From Clostridia bacterium (lineage in GTDB: Bacteria > Bacillota > Clostridia > Oscillospirales > Acutalibacteraceae), in the NCBI GenBank assembly GCA_017379935.1, contig JAFNVC010000019.1, positions 1-64,000 on the forward strand: DNA of 64,000 nucleotides. Direction: 5' to 3'. The first letter of the stretch is position 1; each line of letters opens with the position of its first letter. The notes under the pieces are model-generated. The model did no database searches. It was not told where the DNA came from and was given only the letters and a program-made list of their open reading frames with translations. Both the position numbers and the translations under genes were made by a program. Below, piece after piece: positions 60,853-64,000 of the stretch.

Positions 60853-62799
60853 TTAGAAAATAACTCTTGAAGCGTTCTGCTCAACAACGAGATCAACGAA
60901 TTCGTCAATACCCATTGCACCGATGTCACCCTCACCGCGCTTACGGACGGAAACGGAGCCTGCCTCGATGTCCTTATCGCCCATAAGGAGCATATAGGGA
61001 ACCTTTTCAAGCTGAGCCTCACGGATCTTATAGCCGATCTTTTCGCTTCTTGTGTCAACCTCACAGCGGATGCCCTTTGCCTCGAGCTTTGCCTTGACCT
61101 CGTAAGCGTAGTCGTGGTGTCTGTCAGCAATCGGAAGGAGCTTGACCTGAGTCGGAGCGAGCCATACAGGGAATGCACCTGCATACTTTTCGATAAGAAG
61201 TGCAAGTGTTCTCTCGTAGCAGCCGATTGATGTACGGTGAATGATGTACGGATTCTTCTTTGTTCCGTCAGAATCAGTGTATTCCATACCGAACTTTTCA
61301 GCAAGCATCTGGTCGATCTGGATTGTAATGAGCGTATCCTCCTTGCCGAATACGTTCTTTATCTGAATGTCGAGCTTCGGACCGTAGAAAGCAGCCTCGC
61401 CGACACCGATTTTATAGGGGATTTCAAGGTGGTCAAGAATCTTCTTCATAACGCCCTGAGCCTCATCCCACTGCTCAGGTGAGCCGATGTACTTCTCTGT
61501 ATCAGCGGGATCCCACTGTGAGAAGCGGTATGAAACGTCCTCATAAAGACCGAGAGTCTTGAGACAGTAAACAGCAAGCTCAAGACAGCCCTTGAACTCT
61601 TCCTCAAGCTGGTCGGGACGGCACATAAGGTGACCCTCAGAGATTGTGAACTGACGAACGCGGATAAGACCGTGCATTTCGCCTGATGCCTCGTTACGGA
61701 AGAGGGTAGAGGTCTCGTTATAGCGAAGCGGAAGGTCACGGTATGAACGTGGACGGTTGAGATATGCCTGATACTGGAACGGGCATGTCATCGGACGAAG
61801 AGCGAATACCTCGTCATCCTTATCCTCGTCACCGAGAACAAACATGCCGTCCTTATAATGATCCCAGTGGCCTGAAACCTTGTAAAGGTCGCTCTTTGCC
61901 ATATAGGGAGTTTTTGTCAGCTGCCAGCCTCTCTTCTGCTCCTCGTCCTCGATGAAGCGCTGCATAAGCTGGATGATTCTTGCACCCTTCGGAAGAAGAA
62001 TGGGAAGACCCTGGCCGATAAGCTCGTTTGTTGTGAAAATCTCAAGCTCTCTGCCGAGCTTGTTGTGGTCGCGCTTCTTAGCCTCTTCAACGGCTGCGAG
62101 ATATTCTTCCATCTCGTCCTTCTTTGTGAAGGCTGTTGCATAAATTCTCTGGAGCATCTTCTTTGTGGAGTCGCCTCTCCAATATGCACCTGTACAGGAT
62201 GTGAGCTTGAAGGCCTTTACTCTGCTTGTGTCGGGAATGTGAGGGCCTGCGCAAAGCTCAACGAACTCGCCCTGCTTGAAGAAAGAAATCTTCTCGCCCT
62301 TGTCTGCATGCTCCTTGATAAGCTCAACCTTGTAGATTTCGCCCTTTTCCTCCATCATTGCGATAGCCTCGTCGGGATCAAGCTCAAATTTTTCGAGGGG
62401 GAGAGCCTCCTTGACGATTTTCTTCATCTCTGCTTCGATTTTCTCAAGGTCTTCTGTTGAGAAAGCCTTATCAACGTCGAAGTCATAGTAGAAGCCGTTG
62501 TCGATAGCAGGTCCGATAGCAAGCTTTGCCTCGGGGAAGAGTCTCTTTACAGCCTGTGCCATAATATGCGATGCTGTGTGACGGAATGCCTTCTTTGCCT
62601 CTGCATCATCGTCAAATGTGAGAATTTCAAGTGCGCAGTCCTCGTTGATAGCGGTACGAAGGTCTGCATATTCGCCGTTTATTTTGCAAAGGCAAGCGGC
62701 CTTGTAAAGACCCATGCCAAGATTTTTTGCAACCTCAGCTGCAGTGATTCCGTTGTCAAATTCCTTAACAACGTCACCTTTAAGTGTTACTTTTACCAT
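60853..62799 (-). CDS. thrS: Threonine--tRNA ligase
   Basis: A 648-residue class II synthetase. The ATG at 62799 follows AAGGAGG by 8 nt. Domains are TGS (about 1-60), the editing domain with RHTASHIMAQAVKRLFP and the HIPDTSRVKAF stretch, the catalytic core (about 240-530: motif 2 LRYNETSTLFRNEASGEMHGL, motif 3 with IGCYERTLALLIEKYAG) and the anticodon-binding end (ASRVIF). It is the first gene of the operon and is controlled by the T-box leader (62815-63050). Confidence 0.97.
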   Translation of the reverse strand: MVKVTLKGDVVKEFDNGITAAEVAKNLGMGLYKAACLCKINGEYADLRTAINEDCALEILTFDDDAEAKKAFRHTASHIMAQAVKRLFPEAKLAIGPAIDNGFYYDFDVDKAFSTEDLEKIEAEMKKIVKEALPLEKFELDPDEAIAMMEEKGEIYKVELIKEHADKGEKISFFKQGEFVELCAGPHIPDTSRVKAFKLTSCTGAYWRGDSTKKMLQRIYATAFTKKDEMEEYLAAVEEAKKRDHNKLGRELEIFTTNELIGQGLPILLPKGARIIQLMQRFIEDEEQKRGWQLTKTPYMAKSDLYKVSGHWDHYKDGMFVLGDEDKDDEVFALRPMTCPFQYQAYLNRPRSYRDLPLRYNETSTLFRNEASGEMHGLIRVRQFTISEGHLMCRPDQLEEEFKGCLELAVYCLKTLGLYEDVSYRFSQWDPADTEKYIGSPEQWDEAQGVMKKILDHLEIPYKIGVGEAAFYGPKLDIQIKNVFGKEDTLITIQIDQMLAEKFGMEYTDSDGTKKNPYIIHRTSIGCYERTLALLIEKYAGAFPVWLAPTQVKLLPIADRHHDYAYEVKAKLEAKGIRCEVDTRSEKIGYKIREAQLEKVPYMLLMGDKDIEAGSVSVRKRGEGDIGAMGIDEFVDLVVEQNASRVIF

Positions 62800-62814
62800 T
62801 TCAATGTCCTCCTT

Positions 62815-63050
62815 AAAATAAAAAAGCTTCATCCCTCACAAAAAGGGATGAAGCATAAACTCCACGGTTCCACCCGTATTGCGGTAATATACCGCCACTC
62901 TGTTTGCCGTAACGTGGCAGGACGTCGTTCCTTATTTCGGAACGCTCTCCGCAGTGGTAACTGAATCACAGATAATACCGCTCTTTCACCAAGCGAACGG
63001 CTCTCTGAAAAATCCGTCTGAAACAGCCTTCTGCATCAACGATTTTAATA
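62815..63050 (-). ncRNA. Threonine T-box riboswitch leader of thrS
   Basis: Reading the minus strand, stem I features appear in order: AGAGAG, GCTTGGTGAAAGAGCGG, and a specifier loop containing GTTACCACTGC. The specifier codon is ACC (Thr), at 62956-62958. Further on come the conserved T-box AATACGGGTGGAACCGTGG (62862-62880) and the terminator stem (62826-62854) with its T run. Uncharged tRNA-Thr would base-pair here to favour the antiterminator and transcription of the whole operon. Confidence 0.93.
62820..62854 (-). terminator. T-box-regulated intrinsic terminator
   Basis: Minus strand GCTTCATCCCT pairs with AGGGATGAAGC (62826-62854), followed by TTTTTT. It competes with the antiterminator formed by the T-box sequence. 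Confidence 0.9.
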
Positions 63051-63058
63051 TTGGTATA

Positions 63059-63087
63059 ATTGTATAACTTAAAAGGGGAATTGTCAA
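63059..63087 (-). promoter_or_regulatory. Promoter of the thrS operon
   Basis: Minus strand TTGACA (63082-63087), 17-bp spacer and TACAAT (63059-63064), directly before the T-box leader. Confidence 0.85.
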
Positions 63088-63124
63088 GATAAAAATTTGT
63101 ATCACTTGTTAATATTTTATTCAT

Positions 63125-63138
63125 AATGTTGCAACATT
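63125..63138 (+). promoter_or_regulatory. Perfect palindrome in the thrS/acyl-CoA synthetase gap
   Basis: AATGTTGCAACATT is a perfect 14-bp palindrome about 80 bp before the acyl-CoA synthetase start and about 40 bp behind the thrS promoter. It may be an operator for the downstream gene. No clear sigma-A promoter was found beside it. Confidence 0.4.
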
Positions 63139-63218
63139 TTTGTTATATAAAAATTATAATATCACAGAGTATGTAATATTAAAATGAGTTATTATGTGTC
63201 TGGAAGGAATTTCTAAAA

Positions 63219-64000
63219 ATGAAAAAAGCGAAACGCAGTACAAACGTTAATTATAAAAACTACGGCAGCTTCCCCGATATGGATACTCTTAAGGAGATTG
63301 TTATCTACGGCGCAAAAAACGGCGGAGATAAGAAGCACCTTGTTTATAACGATTTTTCAGGTACGGTCAGGGAGAAGTGCTTCAACGAGACCTTCTATGC
63401 TGCAAAGGGTATCGGTCAGTATCTTTATGACCTGGGTATGGCAGGCAAAAAGGTAGCAATCCTCAGCGAAAACAGCTATTACTGGGCGATCTGCTATTAT
63501 GCATGCGGTATGTCGCGGCTTACCTGTGTGCCTCTTGATGCAAAGCTTACCGATGCTGAGCTTACAGAGCTTATGGAACGAAGCGGATGCAGTGCGATTA
63601 TTTACACCAAGGATTTCGCAGGTGCAATCAAAATGATGCAGGCATCTGAAAAGGTTGTAATTACCGAGTATATCAGAATGGAAGATTTTGACGAGCTTGT
63701 AAGGAAGGGTCACGAAAGCCTTGATGCAGGCAACAAGAGCTTCCTTGAAGAGGAAGTAAAGCCTGATGACCTCGCATTTATCGTTTATACATCAGGTACA
63801 ACGGGCAAGAGCAAGGGCGTTATGCTCTCTCACAGAAATGTTGCTTCCGATGCTATTGCAACCTGTAGGGCAATGACCGCGAGCCATACGATCGCTATTC
63901 TTCCCTTTAATCATACCTTCTCGTGGGCAAGCGCACTTATCGCGTGTCAGCTTCTCACAGAGTGGGGCTATATCTGTAAGAGCCTTAAGGATATCCAAAA
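63219..64000 (+). CDS. Acyl-CoA synthetase-like AMP-binding protein (N-terminal part)
   Basis: The reading frame runs from the ATG at 63219 off the right edge, giving about 260 residues. The region FPDMDTLKEIVIYGAKNGG...HLVYNDFSG at the start and the P-loop FIVYTSGTTGKSKGVMLSHRN (about 187-207) show an adenylate-forming enzyme. Later, IAILPFNHTFSWASALIACQLL matches the family's A5-like region. GGAAGGAA lies about 10 nt before the ATG. It is a second member of the family after the gene at 29161-30855; the substrate is unknown. Confidence 0.88.
   Translation, partial: MKKAKRSTNVNYKNYGSFPDMDTLKEIVIYGAKNGGDKKHLVYNDFSGTVREKCFNETFYAAKGIGQYLYDLGMAGKKVAILSENSYYWAICYYACGMSRLTCVPLDAKLTDAELTELMERSGCSAIIYTKDFAGAIKMMQASEKVVITEYIRMEDFDELVRKGHESLDAGNKSFLEEEVKPDDLAFIVYTSGTTGKSKGVMLSHRNVASDAIATCRAMTASHTIAILPFNHTFSWASALIACQLLTEWGYICKSLKDIQ

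Noticed and set aside
1-64000. tRNA genes, prophage and classical transposases
   Set aside because: No cloverleaf, integrase, capsid or IS-type transposase sequence was recognised by eye; a tool-based scan was not possible.

Overview
The window looks like chromosomal DNA from a Gram-positive, low-to-medium GC gut or rumen Clostridium relative, most like Ruminococcaceae/Oscillospiraceae. The reasons are strong GGAGG ribosome binding sites, near-consensus sigma-A promoters with 17-bp spacers, a Thr T-box leader, ECF-transporter and DUF512-Der gene order typical of Firmicutes, a dockerin protein, and a McsA-type zinc finger fused to a Clp ATPase. The species cannot be named from the sequence alone.

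Layout. 1-118 is the 3' end of a 23S rRNA gene with no 5S gene behind it. A separate 5S gene with its own consensus promoter and terminator lies at 26151-26266. 302-6530 holds a tiny Cys/Asn-rich peptide, mtaB, a D,D-carboxypeptidase, pgi, a small P-loop protein, yceD-rpmF and an AT-rich P-loop kinase. 6565-7017 is a compact mobile unit: a DUF559 nuclease gene between 24-bp perfect inverted repeats. 7049-22561 is a long same-strand housekeeping run: DUF512, der, ruvCAB, glmM, an RNA methyltransferase, ecfA1-ecfA2-ecfT, truA, a DUF5711-type protein, CvpA family, pgsA and the Clp ATPase. 22606-26064 is a zinc-uptake operon (zur-znuA-znuC-znuB) followed by a flavin-reductase-like gene.

26363-33400 mixes a secreted lipase-like hydrolase, a PnrA/BMP lipoprotein, an acyl-CoA synthetase, a patatin, an array of small hairpins, and an AT-rich HTH/VanZ-like/DUF5067 cluster. 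33570-39292 is a minus-strand operon: MATE transporter, ymdB, peptide-binding lipoprotein, recG. 39437-49347 is largely carbohydrate related: a cohesin-like/Big2 surface protein, a GH38 alpha-mannosidase behind a palindromic operator, an SGNH hydrolase, and two tandem GPH sugar symporters. 49490-56423 holds a two-helix membrane peptide, ybaK, alr, a cyclophilin lipoprotein, radical-SAM proteins, a dockerin protein and a DUF362 ferredoxin/B12-radical-SAM pair. 56465-63087 appears to be one minus-strand operon behind the threonine T-box: thrS, a second YbaK-fold protein, a TIM-barrel isomerase, apgM and a GtaA-like protein. The window ends inside a second acyl-CoA synthetase gene.

No tRNA gene, CRISPR array, prophage or classical transposase was seen. 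The least explained structures are the DUF559 inverted-repeat unit, the hairpin array at 31959-32073, the orphan 5S arrangement, the possible leaderless VanZ-like gene with TGAATAT repeats, and the cohesin-like/dockerin protein pair.
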